Below, one piece after another: positions 44,257 through 51,973 of a DNA stretch of 64,000 bases. The first letter of the stretch is position 1, and the number at the start of each line of letters is the position of its first letter. The notes beneath the pieces were generated by a model. That model made no database searches. It had not been told where the DNA came from and was given only the letters and a program-made list of their open reading frames with translations. Position numbers and translations under genes: made by a program. Source of the stretch: an uncultured Clostridia bacterium (lineage in GTDB: Bacteria > Bacillota > Clostridia > TANB77 > CAG-508); assembly GCA_934177725.1 (NCBI GenBank), contig CAKPPO010000001.1, positions 62,001-126,000 on the forward strand, written 5' to 3'.

Positions 44257-44307
44257 ATGAAACAAAAGGGACGTTTTATAATGTGTCATCTGTCCCTTTT
44301 GCTTCAT
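44257..44307 (+). repeat. GGGAC-core palindrome, copy C
   Basis: ATGAAACAAAAGGGAC (44257-44272) pairs with 44292-44307 (GTCCCTTTTGCTTCAT; one G·U); loop GTTTTATAATGTGTCATCT. Confidence 0.65.
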
Positions 44308-44333
44308 AGAATAAATAAAAATTATAAAAATTA

Positions 44334-44362
44334 TTGACTTTATTAAATCAAATTGTTAAAAT
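44334..44362 (+). promoter_or_regulatory. Promoter of the T-box-glyS transcript
   Basis: TTGACT (44334-44339), 17 nt, TAAAAT (44357-44362). Transcription would start near 44369, giving a T-box leader of about 215 nt before the terminator. Confidence 0.65.
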
Positions 44363-44369
44363 AGATAAA

Positions 44370-44582
44370 GAAAATATTAGTGCGATGAAAAAGAAAAAAC
44401 ATTTTTAATATTTAAAGAGAGTTAACGTTTGGTGAAAGTTAATAATAAAGAAAATGTGGGGAGCTTTGGAGCATATTAAAATAAAGTGGATAAATATAAA
44501 ATATTTATCAATTAGGGTGGAACCGCGGAAATTAAACTTTCGTCCCTAGCTATTGCAAAAGCTAGGAATGAAAGTTTTTTAT
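44370..44582 (+). promoter_or_regulatory. T-box riboswitch controlling glyS
   Basis: Leader RNA that senses uncharged tRNA-Gly. The T-box AGGGTGGAACCGCGG is at 44514-44528. Stem I includes AAAGAGAG and the GGTGAAAG distal region; CATTTT...GAAAATG pairing places the specifier loop near 44455-44470 (TGGGGAGCTTTGGAGC), where GGG or GGA glycine codons are present, though the exact codon is not certain. The terminator is AAACTTTCGTCCCTAGCT/AGCTAGGAATGAAAGTTT (about 44533-44577) with a T-run. Confidence 0.93.
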
Positions 44583-44583
44583 A

Positions 44584-44625
44584 TTCTAGGAAAGTTTGAT
44601 AACTTTCTGTAGAATATAAATATGA
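44584..44625 (+). repeat. Hairpin repeat, copy 2
   Basis: TTCTAggAAAGTT, loop TGAT, AACTTTctgTAGAA: same element as 1051-1101 without nine central bases but with the stem kept. Immediately follows the T-box terminator's TTTTTTATA, between terminator and glyS. Confidence 0.65.
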
Positions 44626-44670
44626 CAGAAATTAGATTTTGTTATATAAAAAATAAAGGAGGAAAATAAA

Positions 44671-46059
44671 ATGAGTGAATTAACAATGGACAAAATAGTA
44701 GCATTATGCAAAAACAGAGGGTTTGTATATCCTGGTTCAGAAATTTATGGAGGTTTAGCAAATTCTTGGGACTATGGTCCACTAGGTGCAGAACTTAAAA
44801 AAAATATTAAAGATGCGTGGTGGAAAAAATTTATAATTCAAAATAAACACAATGTAGGAATTGATGCAGCAATTATGATGAATCCACAAGTATGGGTTAC
44901 AACAGGTCATGTTGGAGGATTTTCAGACCCACTAATAGATTGTAAAGCTTGCAAAACAAGACATAGAGCTGATAAATTAATAGAAGAATGGGGATTTGCA
45001 CAAGGAAAAGATATCTCTGGACTTGATGGATGGACAAATGAACAATTAGTTGATTATATTAAAGAAAACAATATTCCATGCCCTAATTGTGGAAAACAAG
45101 ATTTTACAGATATAAGAAAATTCAATTTAATGTTTAAAACATTTATGGGAGTTACTGAAGATGCAAAATCTGAAGTGTATTTGAGACCAGAAACAGCTCA
45201 AGGTATGTTCGTAGACTTTAAAAATGTATTAAGAACAACAAGAAGAAGAATGCCAATGGGAATTGGACAAATGGGACGTTCTTTTAGAAACGAAATAACA
45301 CCAGGAAACTTTATATTCAGAACAAGAGAATTTGAACAAATGGAACTTGAATTTTTCTGCAAACCAGGAACAGATTTAGAATGGTATGAATATTGGAAAA
45401 ACTTCTGCAAAAACTGGCTTGTAAGCTTAGGGATGAAAGAAGAAAACTTACGTATGAGAGAACACTCTAAAGAAGAATTATCATTCTATAGTAAAGGAAC
45501 AACTGACATAGAATTCTTATTCCCATTTGGATGGGGAGAATTATGGGGAATAGCAGATAGAACAGATTATGACCTATCAAGACATATGGAAGCTTCTAAA
45601 GAAGATTTAACATATTTAGACCCAGAAACAAATGAAAGATATGTACCATATTGCGTAGAACCAGCAGTTGGTGTAGATAGAATATTCTTAGCAATGATGT
45701 GTAACGCATATGAAGAGCAAGAAATATCAGAAGGAGATACAAGAACAGTACTTCACTTACATCCAGCGTTAGCACCATATAAAGTTGCAGTACTTCCACT
45801 TTCTAAAAAATTAAGTGAAAAAGCAGACGAAGTGTATACAAAACTATCAAAGAAATTTATGTGCGATTATGACGAAGCAGGTTCAATAGGAAAACGTTAT
45901 AGAAGAGAAGACGAAATAGGAACACCATATTGTGTAACAATAGATTTTGATACTCTAGAAGATGAATCTGTAACAATTCGTGATAGGGACACAATGGAAC
46001 AAGTAAGAGTAAAAATAGATGAACTACCAACTTGGTTAGAAGGTAAAATGGAGTTTTAA
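44671..46059 (+). CDS. glyS: Glycyl-tRNA synthetase, class II homodimer type
   Basis: Charges tRNA-Gly. 462 residues, the single-chain type of Gram-positives: SELTMDKIVALCKNRGFVYPGSEIYGG, a Cys pair module (CKAC...CPNC) in an insertion, class II motif 2 RSFRNEITPGNFIFRTREFEQMELEFF and motif 3 GVDRIFLAMM, with an anticodon-binding C-terminal domain. It is directly controlled by the T-box upstream. Ribosome site AAAGGAGG. The symbol glyQS or glyS is used for this type. Confidence 0.96.
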   Translation: MSELTMDKIVALCKNRGFVYPGSEIYGGLANSWDYGPLGAELKKNIKDAWWKKFIIQNKHNVGIDAAIMMNPQVWVTTGHVGGFSDPLIDCKACKTRHRADKLIEEWGFAQGKDISGLDGWTNEQLVDYIKENNIPCPNCGKQDFTDIRKFNLMFKTFMGVTEDAKSEVYLRPETAQGMFVDFKNVLRTTRRRMPMGIGQMGRSFRNEITPGNFIFRTREFEQMELEFFCKPGTDLEWYEYWKNFCKNWLVSLGMKEENLRMREHSKEELSFYSKGTTDIEFLFPFGWGELWGIADRTDYDLSRHMEASKEDLTYLDPETNERYVPYCVEPAVGVDRIFLAMMCNAYEEQEISEGDTRTVLHLHPALAPYKVAVLPLSKKLSEKADEVYTKLSKKFMCDYDEAGSIGKRYRREDEIGTPYCVTIDFDTLEDESVTIRDRDTMEQVRVKIDELPTWLEGKMEF

Positions 46060-46073
46060 ATAATTTTATGAAC

Positions 46074-46104
46074 AAAGGGTAATTTCAATTTGAAATTACC
46101 CTTT
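46074..46104 (+). terminator. Hairpin after glyS
   Basis: AAAGGGTAATTTCAA (46074-46088) pairs perfectly with TTGAAATTACCCTTT (46090-46104); only a weak T-run follows. The remaining gap to 46356 holds the ppdK promoter and nothing else that I recognise. Confidence 0.55.
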
Positions 46105-46228
46105 CGCTTTACTCTCCTAAACTATCAATTAAAAGATTTAAATGATAATTTTGGAGTTTTGACAAAGAATCATTGCTGGTTTTGTAAAATAAAGTAAACA
46201 AAAACATTAAAAAAATTCCCAAAAACCC

Positions 46229-46257
46229 TTTACAATTAAGCAATTTATGTATATAAT
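46229..46257 (+). promoter_or_regulatory. Promoter of ppdK
   Basis: TTTACA (46229-46234), 17 nt, TATAAT (46252-46257); leader about 92 nt. Confidence 0.6.
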
Positions 46258-46356
46258 AAGTTCGTTCTGGGGAAAGTATTCTAGGACAAACAGAAAGTAA
46301 AAGTTTTAACAAATTTTATATAGTTAAGACAGTATAGAAAACAAGGAGGTTTTTTT

Positions 46357-48993
46357 ATGAGTCAAAAGTATGTATATCTTTTTAGCGAAGGAAATGCAGA
46401 CATGCGTGAACTTTTAGGAGGTAAAGGAGCTAACTTAGCTGAAATGACTAATTTAGGTTTACCAGTTCCTCAAGGTTTCACAATCACTACTGAAGCATGT
46501 ACAAAGTACTATGAAGATGGTAGAGAAATTAATGAAGAAATTCAAAAACAAATCAATGAGTACATTGGTAAAATGGAAGAAATTACAGGAAAGAAATTTG
46601 GAGATAAAGAAAATCCATTATTAGTTTCTGTAAGATCAGGTGCTAGAGCATCAATGCCTGGTATGATGGATACAATTTTAAACTTAGGTTTAAACGAAGA
46701 CGTTGTTAATGTAATAGCAGAAAAATCAAACAATCCACGTTGGGCATGGGATTGCTACCGTAGATTTATTCAAATGTATTCAGATGTTGTTATGGAAGTT
46801 GGTAAAAAATACTTTGAACAACTTATTGACGAAATGAAAGCTAAGAAAGGTGTTAAACAAGATATAGAACTTGATGCTAATGATTTAAAAGAATTAGCAA
46901 ACCAATTCAAAGCAGAATATAAATCAAAAATAGGACAAGATTTCCCAAGTGATCCAAAAGAACAATTAATGGGAGCTGTAAAAGCTGTATTTAGATCATG
47001 GGATAACCCACGTGCTAATGTTTATAGAAGAGATAACGATATTCCTTATTCTTGGGGAACAGCTGTTAACGTTCAATCTATGGCATTTGGTAATATGGGA
47101 GATGACTGTGGTACTGGTGTTGCATTTACTCGTGACCCAGCTACAGGAGAAAAAGGACTATTTGGAGAATTCTTAACAAATGCACAAGGTGAAGACGTTG
47201 TTGCTGGTGTTCGTACACCTATGAAAATTACAGAAATGGCTAACAAATTCCCAGAAGCATTCGAAGAATTCAAAAAAGTATGCCAAACACTTGAAAATCA
47301 CTATCGTGATATGCAAGATATGGAATTTACTGTTGAACATGGTAAATTATACATGTTACAAACAAGAAATGGTAAAAGAACAGCTCAAGCTGCTTTAAAA
47401 ATAGCTTGTGATTTAGTTGACGAAGGAATGCGTACAGAACAAGAAGCTGTATTAATGATAGATCCTCGTAACTTAGATACATTATTACACCCACAATTTG
47501 ATACAAAAGCTTTAAAAGAAGCTCAAGTTGCTGGAAGAGGTTTAGGTGCTTCTCCTGGAGCTGCTTGTGGTAAAATAGTATTCACAGCTGAAGATGCTGA
47601 AGTTCAAGGTGTCGGTGGAAAAGGTGAAAAAGTTGTATTAGTAAGACTTGAAACATCACCAGAAGATATTACAGGTATGAAAGCTGCACAAGGTATCTTA
47701 ACAGTACGTGGTGGTATGACATCACACGCTGCAGTTGTTGCTCGTGGTATGGGTACATGTTGCGTTTCAGGATGTGGAGACATTATAATGGATGAAGAAA
47801 ATAAACAATTCACATTAGCTGGAAAAACATATCATGAAGGAGATGTAATCTCAATAGATGGAACAACAGGAAATATCTATGACGGAGCAATTCCAACAGT
47901 TGATGCAACAATCGCTGGTGAATTTGGTCGTGTTATGGAATGGGCAGACAAATATAGAAAATTAGGTGTTAGAACTAACGCTGATACTCCAAGAGATACT
48001 AAAAAAGCTATCGAATTAGGAGCTGAAGGTATTGGATTATGTAGAACAGAGCATATGTTCTTTGAAGAAGAAAGAATCTTTGCTATTAGAAAAATGATAT
48101 TAGCTGAAACAGTTGAAGAAAGAGAAAAAGCATTAGCTTTATTAATTCCTTTCCAAAAAGGTGACTTCAAAGCTATGTACAAAGAATTAAAAGGATTACC
48201 AATGACAGTACGTTATTTAGATCCACCTCTACATGAATTCTTACCAAAAGAAGAAGCTGATATTGCAGCATTAGCTAAAGATATGGGTGTTACTGTAGAA
48301 CACTTAACTGCTAAATGTGCTGAATTACATGAATTTAACCCAATGATGGGTCACAGAGGATGCCGTTTAGCTGTAACTTATCCAGAAATAGCTAAAATGC
48401 AAACTAGAGCATTAATGGAAGCTGCTATTGAAGTAAAAGCAGAAGATGGATACGATATAGTTCCTGAAATAATGATTCCATTAGTTGGAGAAGTAAAAGA
48501 ATTAAAATTTGTTAAAGATATAGTTGTTGAAACAGCTGAATTAGTTAAGAAAGAAAAAGGTTCTGATATGGAATACCATATTGGTACAATGATTGAAATA
48601 CCAAGAGCAGCATTAACAGCTGATCAAATTGCTAAAGAAGCTGAATTCTTCTCATTTGGAACAAATGACTTAACACAAATGACATTTGGTTTCTCAAGAG
48701 ATGATGCTGGTAAATTCTTAGGAGCTTACTATGCAAACAAAATTTATGAACAAGATCCATTTGCAAGACTTGATCAAACAGGTGTTGGACAATTGGTAAA
48801 AATGGCTGCTGAAAAAGGAAAATCAGTAAGACCAAATATTAAATTAGGAATTTGTGGAGAACATGGTGGAGATCCATCAAGTGTAGAATTCTGCCATAAT
48901 GTTGGATTAACATATGTATCATGCTCACCATTTAGAGTTCCAATCGCAAGATTAGCTGCTGCACAAGCTGCAATAAAAAATCCTAATAGATAG
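46357..48993 (+). CDS. ppdK: Pyruvate, phosphate dikinase
   Basis: Interconverts pyruvate, ATP and phosphate with PEP, AMP and pyrophosphate; in anaerobes it often works glycolytically or for PEP supply. 878 residues, full length: ATP-grasp N-terminus (GGKGANLAEMTNLGLPVP, SVRSGARASMPGMMDT), phosphohistidine in GGMTSHAAVVARGMG, and PEP/pyruvate-binding C-terminus with GICGEHGGDPSS. Codon use (more GCT, GGT, CGT) differs from neighbours and suits a highly expressed gene. Ribosome site AAGGAGG. Confidence 0.97.
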   Translation: MSQKYVYLFSEGNADMRELLGGKGANLAEMTNLGLPVPQGFTITTEACTKYYEDGREINEEIQKQINEYIGKMEEITGKKFGDKENPLLVSVRSGARASMPGMMDTILNLGLNEDVVNVIAEKSNNPRWAWDCYRRFIQMYSDVVMEVGKKYFEQLIDEMKAKKGVKQDIELDANDLKELANQFKAEYKSKIGQDFPSDPKEQLMGAVKAVFRSWDNPRANVYRRDNDIPYSWGTAVNVQSMAFGNMGDDCGTGVAFTRDPATGEKGLFGEFLTNAQGEDVVAGVRTPMKITEMANKFPEAFEEFKKVCQTLENHYRDMQDMEFTVEHGKLYMLQTRNGKRTAQAALKIACDLVDEGMRTEQEAVLMIDPRNLDTLLHPQFDTKALKEAQVAGRGLGASPGAACGKIVFTAEDAEVQGVGGKGEKVVLVRLETSPEDITGMKAAQGILTVRGGMTSHAAVVARGMGTCCVSGCGDIIMDEENKQFTLAGKTYHEGDVISIDGTTGNIYDGAIPTVDATIAGEFGRVMEWADKYRKLGVRTNADTPRDTKKAIELGAEGIGLCRTEHMFFEEERIFAIRKMILAETVEEREKALALLIPFQKGDFKAMYKELKGLPMTVRYLDPPLHEFLPKEEADIAALAKDMGVTVEHLTAKCAELHEFNPMMGHRGCRLAVTYPEIAKMQTRALMEAAIEVKAEDGYDIVPEIMIPLVGEVKELKFVKDIVVETAELVKKEKGSDMEYHIGTMIEIPRAALTADQIAKEAEFFSFGTNDLTQMTFGFSRDDAGKFLGAYYANKIYEQDPFARLDQTGVGQLVKMAAEKGKSVRPNIKLGICGEHGGDPSSVEFCHNVGLTYVSCSPFRVPIARLAAAQAAIKNPNR

Positions 48994-49010
48994 GAATTAA
49001 ATAGAAATAA

Positions 49011-49042
49011 AAATCGCTTACTTTAAAGTAGGCGATTTTTTT
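49011..49042 (+). terminator. Terminator of ppdK
   Basis: AAATCGCTTACTTT (49011-49024) pairs with AAAGTAGGCGATTT (49025-49038; one G·U), followed by T. The next bases (49052-49076) form a weaker AATTTT...AAAATT hairpin containing GACCGTCTC. Confidence 0.8.
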
Positions 49043-49139
49043 GTTACTTTAAATTTTTAAGACCGTCTCTAAAATTCAATTCTTGACAAAAGAGAGAAAT
49101 GTTATATAATAAAAAGGCAATAGATAAGGGGAGATAGAA

Positions 49140-49712
49140 GTGATATTAATAAATGCAGTAAAACATTTTGGAACAATAACAAAACATAAATGGATAGTAT
49201 TTAAACTATGTTGTAAGGCAGGAGAACCATGGAGAGGATTTATGCATGATTGGTCAAAATATAGTCCAACAGAATTTTGGGAGTCAGCCAAATATTACAC
49301 AGGTAAATTTAGCCCGATACATGCATGTAGAAAAATAAATGGATATTCAGAAGCATGGCTTCATCATAAAGGTAGAAATAAACATCATCACGAATACTGG
49401 TATGACTATGCAACTGAAGAAAAGACTCCGGTAATGCCATATAAATATGCAGTAGAAATGATATGTGATAACCTAGCAGCAGGAAAAGTTTACAATGGAA
49501 AGAAATGGACCAATAGTACACAATTAGAATATTGGACAAAAGTAGAAAGTAAAAAGAGAGTAAATCCAAAAATAAATAAATTTGCAAAAACAATATTTAA
49601 ACAAGTCAGTGAACAAGGAATAAATCCAGTTATAAAAAAGAAAAACTTAAAAAAAGTTTATAATGAAATTATATTTAGCAAGGAAAAGGAAACTGAACAA
49701 AAATTGAATTAG
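49140..49712 (+). CDS. DUF5662-family protein
   Basis: 190 residues, soluble. FMHDWSKYSPTEFWESAKYYTG and LHHKGRNKHHHEYWYDY give a dense His/Asp pattern that looks like a metal site of HD-like type; this matches DUF5662, a family common in Firmicutes and phages, without known activity. Start is GTG after GGGGAGA. The gene is flanked by terminators at both ends. Whether it is an enzyme is not known. Confidence 0.78.
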   Translation: MILINAVKHFGTITKHKWIVFKLCCKAGEPWRGFMHDWSKYSPTEFWESAKYYTGKFSPIHACRKINGYSEAWLHHKGRNKHHHEYWYDYATEEKTPVMPYKYAVEMICDNLAAGKVYNGKKWTNSTQLEYWTKVESKKRVNPKINKFAKTIFKQVSEQGINPVIKKKNLKKVYNEIIFSKEKETEQKLN

Positions 49713-49718
49713 AAGAAC

Positions 49719-49769
49719 AAGTAAATATGAAGTAAATATTATTAATATTACTTTATATTTACTTTTTTT
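49719..49769 (+). terminator. Terminator of the DUF5662 gene
   Basis: AAGTAAATATGAAGTAA (49719-49735) pairs with TTACTTTATATTTACTT (49748-49764; one G·U), followed by a T-run. Confidence 0.7.
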
Positions 49770-49915
49770 CTTTTATGTTAGTTAATATTAATTTAAGAAG
49801 ATATTAAATACTAAAAATGTAATATAATTGTAATGTAAAAGTAAATAAATAGTAACACACTTTTTAGATGTTTAGTGCTATAATAATAAAGCAATTTAAT
49901 TAAAAGGGTGAAAAA

Positions 49916-50743
49916 ATGAACGAAGAAAAAGACTCAAAAATTAAGGATGTAGAATTAAATAATGAAGAATCTATAAAAATGGCTAGAAAAGAGGAATTTG
50001 ATAATATTTTATCTAAAATAAAGAAAATGTCAGATGCAGTAGAATTACATGAAAATGTAAAAAAAGCTGTTTCAGAAGATGAAGTTGATAATAATTACCT
50101 AAAATATATTGAAAACTCTTTAGAAGATAAGCTTTTTTGTGATGCAAAATTTGATAAAATAAGATCAAAAATTCTATTAGAAGTAGTATGCCCAGATTTA
50201 GTAAAATTTGAAAATTTTGAAGTTGAAAAATTAGAAATTACTACTATTGGTTCTCACCTTGAAGAAATCGATAATTATATAGATAAAATTTGTACATATG
50301 ATAATAAATTTGTATGTTTATTTGGGATAAACGAAAATAACCCCGAAAAAGTTATAAAATATGAACCAAGAAAATTTAGCAGACAAGATATGGTAGAAGC
50401 TATTTGTAGTAAATTAGAAGATGGAAATATAGCTCAAATGGAACAATATGATGAATATTATGTAGTAACAGACAAAACAGGTCTAAAAGTATTTTCAGAA
50501 AGAAAAATAGTATCTTTAGTCAAAATAGAAGAGACCGTTTTTGATAAAATTAAAGGAAAATTATCTTCTCTATTTTCAAATATGTTTTCTAAAAAGAAAT
50601 GTATGCCAAACATAAAATTAGTATATGATACTAATCCAAATAGATTTGAGACTTTTGAACATACAAGCAAAATTGATGCTAAGAGTAGAATGAAAGTACT
50701 ATTACAAAAAGAAAGAGAGATTACAAGAAATACTAATTCTTAA
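49916..50743 (+). CDS. Hypothetical soluble protein
   Basis: 275 residues, rich in Lys and Glu, without signal peptide or clear membrane segment. I do not recognise the family. Residues about 1-60 are helical and charged; the centre (about 100-200) looks mixed alpha/beta with VVTDKTGLKVFSERKIV; a basic stretch KIKGKLSSLFSNMFSKKK is near 215-232. Ribosome site AAAGGGTG. TATAAT at 49879-49884 is a probable -10. Terminator follows at 50781. Single-gene unit. Confidence 0.65.
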   Translation: MNEEKDSKIKDVELNNEESIKMARKEEFDNILSKIKKMSDAVELHENVKKAVSEDEVDNNYLKYIENSLEDKLFCDAKFDKIRSKILLEVVCPDLVKFENFEVEKLEITTIGSHLEEIDNYIDKICTYDNKFVCLFGINENNPEKVIKYEPRKFSRQDMVEAICSKLEDGNIAQMEQYDEYYVVTDKTGLKVFSERKIVSLVKIEETVFDKIKGKLSSLFSNMFSKKKCMPNIKLVYDTNPNRFETFEHTSKIDAKSRMKVLLQKEREITRNTNS

Positions 50744-50780
50744 TAAAGGAAAAGCATTGTGAACAATAAATATAAAAAAT

Positions 50781-50829
50781 AAAAATTACTAGTGGTTTGT
50801 ATATAAAATGAGCTACTAGTAATTTTTAT
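50781..50829 (+). terminator. Terminator of the hypothetical gene
   Basis: AAAAATTACTAGT (50781-50793) pairs perfectly with ACTAGTAATTTTT (50815-50827). Confidence 0.75.
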
Positions 50830-50918
50830 AATTAAAATATTTACTATTTCTCTTAGTTGTTATATAATATATATGTTACTATAAATAGTATTTTGTTTCT
50901 AAAAAAGGAGAAGAAAGC

Positions 50919-51074
50919 ATGGAAACGAAAAAAAGAATTAGGACATTAACAACCAGAAATCTCAAAGAATCCATGAAAAAAGGTGGATGTGGCGAATGCC
51001 AAACTTCTTGCCAATCTGCATGTAAGACCTCATGTACAGTCGGAAATCAGACATGCGAGCAGGCTAGAAAATAG
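50919..51074 (+). CDS. scfA: SCIFF ranthipeptide precursor (six-cysteine peptide)
   Basis: A 51-residue peptide matching the SCIFF (six cysteines in forty-five) family: basic leader with RIRTLTTRNLKESMKKGG, then a core with Cys at 24, 27, 31, 35, 39 and 46 (CGECQTSCQSACKTSCTVG). In Clostridia the radical-SAM enzyme ScfB installs thioether crosslinks on this peptide, and its gene usually comes next. Here none follows: a terminator and a convergent small gene occupy the space. ATG has AAGGAG at good spacing. Unusually for the region, the codons are G/C-richer. Its cellular role is debated. Confidence 0.93.
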   Translation: METKKRIRTLTTRNLKESMKKGGCGECQTSCQSACKTSCTVGNQTCEQARK

Positions 51075-51082
51075 AAACAAAG

Positions 51083-51112
51083 AAAAAAGTCGTATAAGTT
51101 ACGACTTTTTTT
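51083..51112 (+). terminator. Terminator of scfA
   Basis: AAAAAAGTCGTA (51083-51094) pairs perfectly with TACGACTTTTTT (51100-51111). Confidence 0.8.
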
Positions 51113-51122
51113 GTCTAAGAGT

Positions 51123-51162
51123 AAAATAAAACTGCAAGAAAATATTCTTGCAGTTTTATTTT
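51123..51162. terminator. Bidirectional terminator between scfA and the convergent small gene
   Basis: Perfect 18-bp stem AAAATAAAACTGCAAGAA (51123-51140) with 51145-51162; A-rich on one side and T-rich on the other. It overlaps the stop codon of the minus-strand gene. Confidence 0.75.
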
Positions 51163-51367
51163 ATTCTGGAAATTTAATTGAATTACCATGATAATTATAG
51201 TTAATAGAGATATTTCCTAAAAAATTAGTATATGCTGTATTTTCAGCATCTTCTGGAAAAATTACAGTTAAATTCCCATTGCCGTCAGTAGAAATAGTGA
51301 GCTCTGGATGCTCTTCTACAAATTCAAAAAGTGATGGCGGCTTTATTTTCACAGCCTTTAATTTCAT
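51161..51367 (-). CDS. Small hypothetical protein convergent to scfA
   Basis: 68 residues on the minus strand, starting ATG (51367-51365) with a strong GGGGGA site about 9 nt upstream and ending at the shared terminator. Sequence: basic start MKLKAVKIKPPSLFEFVEEHPEL, then two short beta-like stretches (LTISTDGNGNLTVIFP, ISINYNYHG). No Cys, no signal peptide. I do not recognise the family. Base use is closer to scfA than to the AT-rich neighbours. Confidence 0.65.
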   Translation of the reverse strand: MKLKAVKIKPPSLFEFVEEHPELTISTDGNGNLTVIFPEDAENTAYTNFLGNISINYNYHGNSIKFPE

Positions 51368-51552
51368 ATAGTAAATCCCCCTTTTTTGAATTAATACGAT
51401 TGTAACAAAGATAATATATCACAATATTAATATAAGAAACAATATTTTGTCGAAAAAAGTAGAAAAAATATTGAATTTTTTTAAATTATTTTATTGTAAA
51501 TATACTAATAGAAAAAATAATCCATTTTAATCAAAAAAATTTTGACTATGTA

Positions 51553-51581
51553 TTGACAAAACCTAAAAAAATTAGTATAAT
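51553..51581 (+). promoter_or_regulatory. Consensus promoter of rpmF
   Basis: Perfect TTGACA (51553-51558), 17 nt, perfect TATAAT (51576-51581), as expected for a ribosomal protein gene. Confidence 0.8.
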
Positions 51582-51654
51582 TTTATGGTACTTGAAAAAG
51601 AGAAAACTATGTAAAATAGATACATAAAGATAAATTTGCGAGGGGGGAATAAAA

Positions 51655-51837
51655 ATGGCACAACCAAAAAGAAGATGGTCAAAAGCAAGAACAGGATTAA
51701 AAAGATCAACATGGAAATTAGAAAATAAAAATTTAGTAGCATGCCCACATTGCCACGAAATGGTAATGCAACATAGAGTTTGCTCTAATTGCGGATACTA
51801 TAATGGAAAAGAAATAATAGCAAAAAAAGAAGACTAG
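51655..51837 (+). CDS. rpmF: 50S ribosomal protein bL32
   Basis: 60 residues. AQPKRRWSKARTGLKRSTWK is the conserved start, followed by a zinc ribbon CPHC (31-34)...CSNC (44-47). It is the Zn-binding form of bL32. Often preceded by the DUF177/YceD gene, which is not here. Ribosome site GAGGGGGG. Confidence 0.97.
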   Translation: MAQPKRRWSKARTGLKRSTWKLENKNLVACPHCHEMVMQHRVCSNCGYYNGKEIIAKKED

Positions 51838-51858
51838 AATGTTAAGTAATAAAAATTG

Positions 51859-51885
51859 CACAGTATTTATACTGTGTTTTTTTAT
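51859..51885 (+). terminator. Terminator of rpmF
   Basis: CACAGTA (51859-51865), loop TTTA, TACTGTG (51870-51876), then seven T. Confidence 0.8.
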
Positions 51886-51902
51886 TATTTTACTCAAAGA
51901 TA

Positions 51903-51931
51903 TTTTCAAGCCAAAAAAGTAATGTTATAAT
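51903..51931 (+). promoter_or_regulatory. Promoter of the tandem membrane-protein genes
   Basis: TTTTCA (51903-51908), 17 nt, TATAAT (51926-51931). Confidence 0.45.
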
Positions 51932-51973
51932 AAATCAAAAATAATAGAAAATATACAGATAGGAGTTACACAA

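Noticed and set aside
43906..44330. Chromosomal replication origin
   Set aside because: DnaA-like boxes and AT-rich repeats are present, but there is no dnaA or dnaN, and genes on both sides point the same way, so oriC is not supported; kept only as a DnaA-box-like cluster.
48632..48835. Minus-strand Leu/His-rich ORF in ppdK
   Set aside because: Antisense shadow of a strongly conserved coding region.
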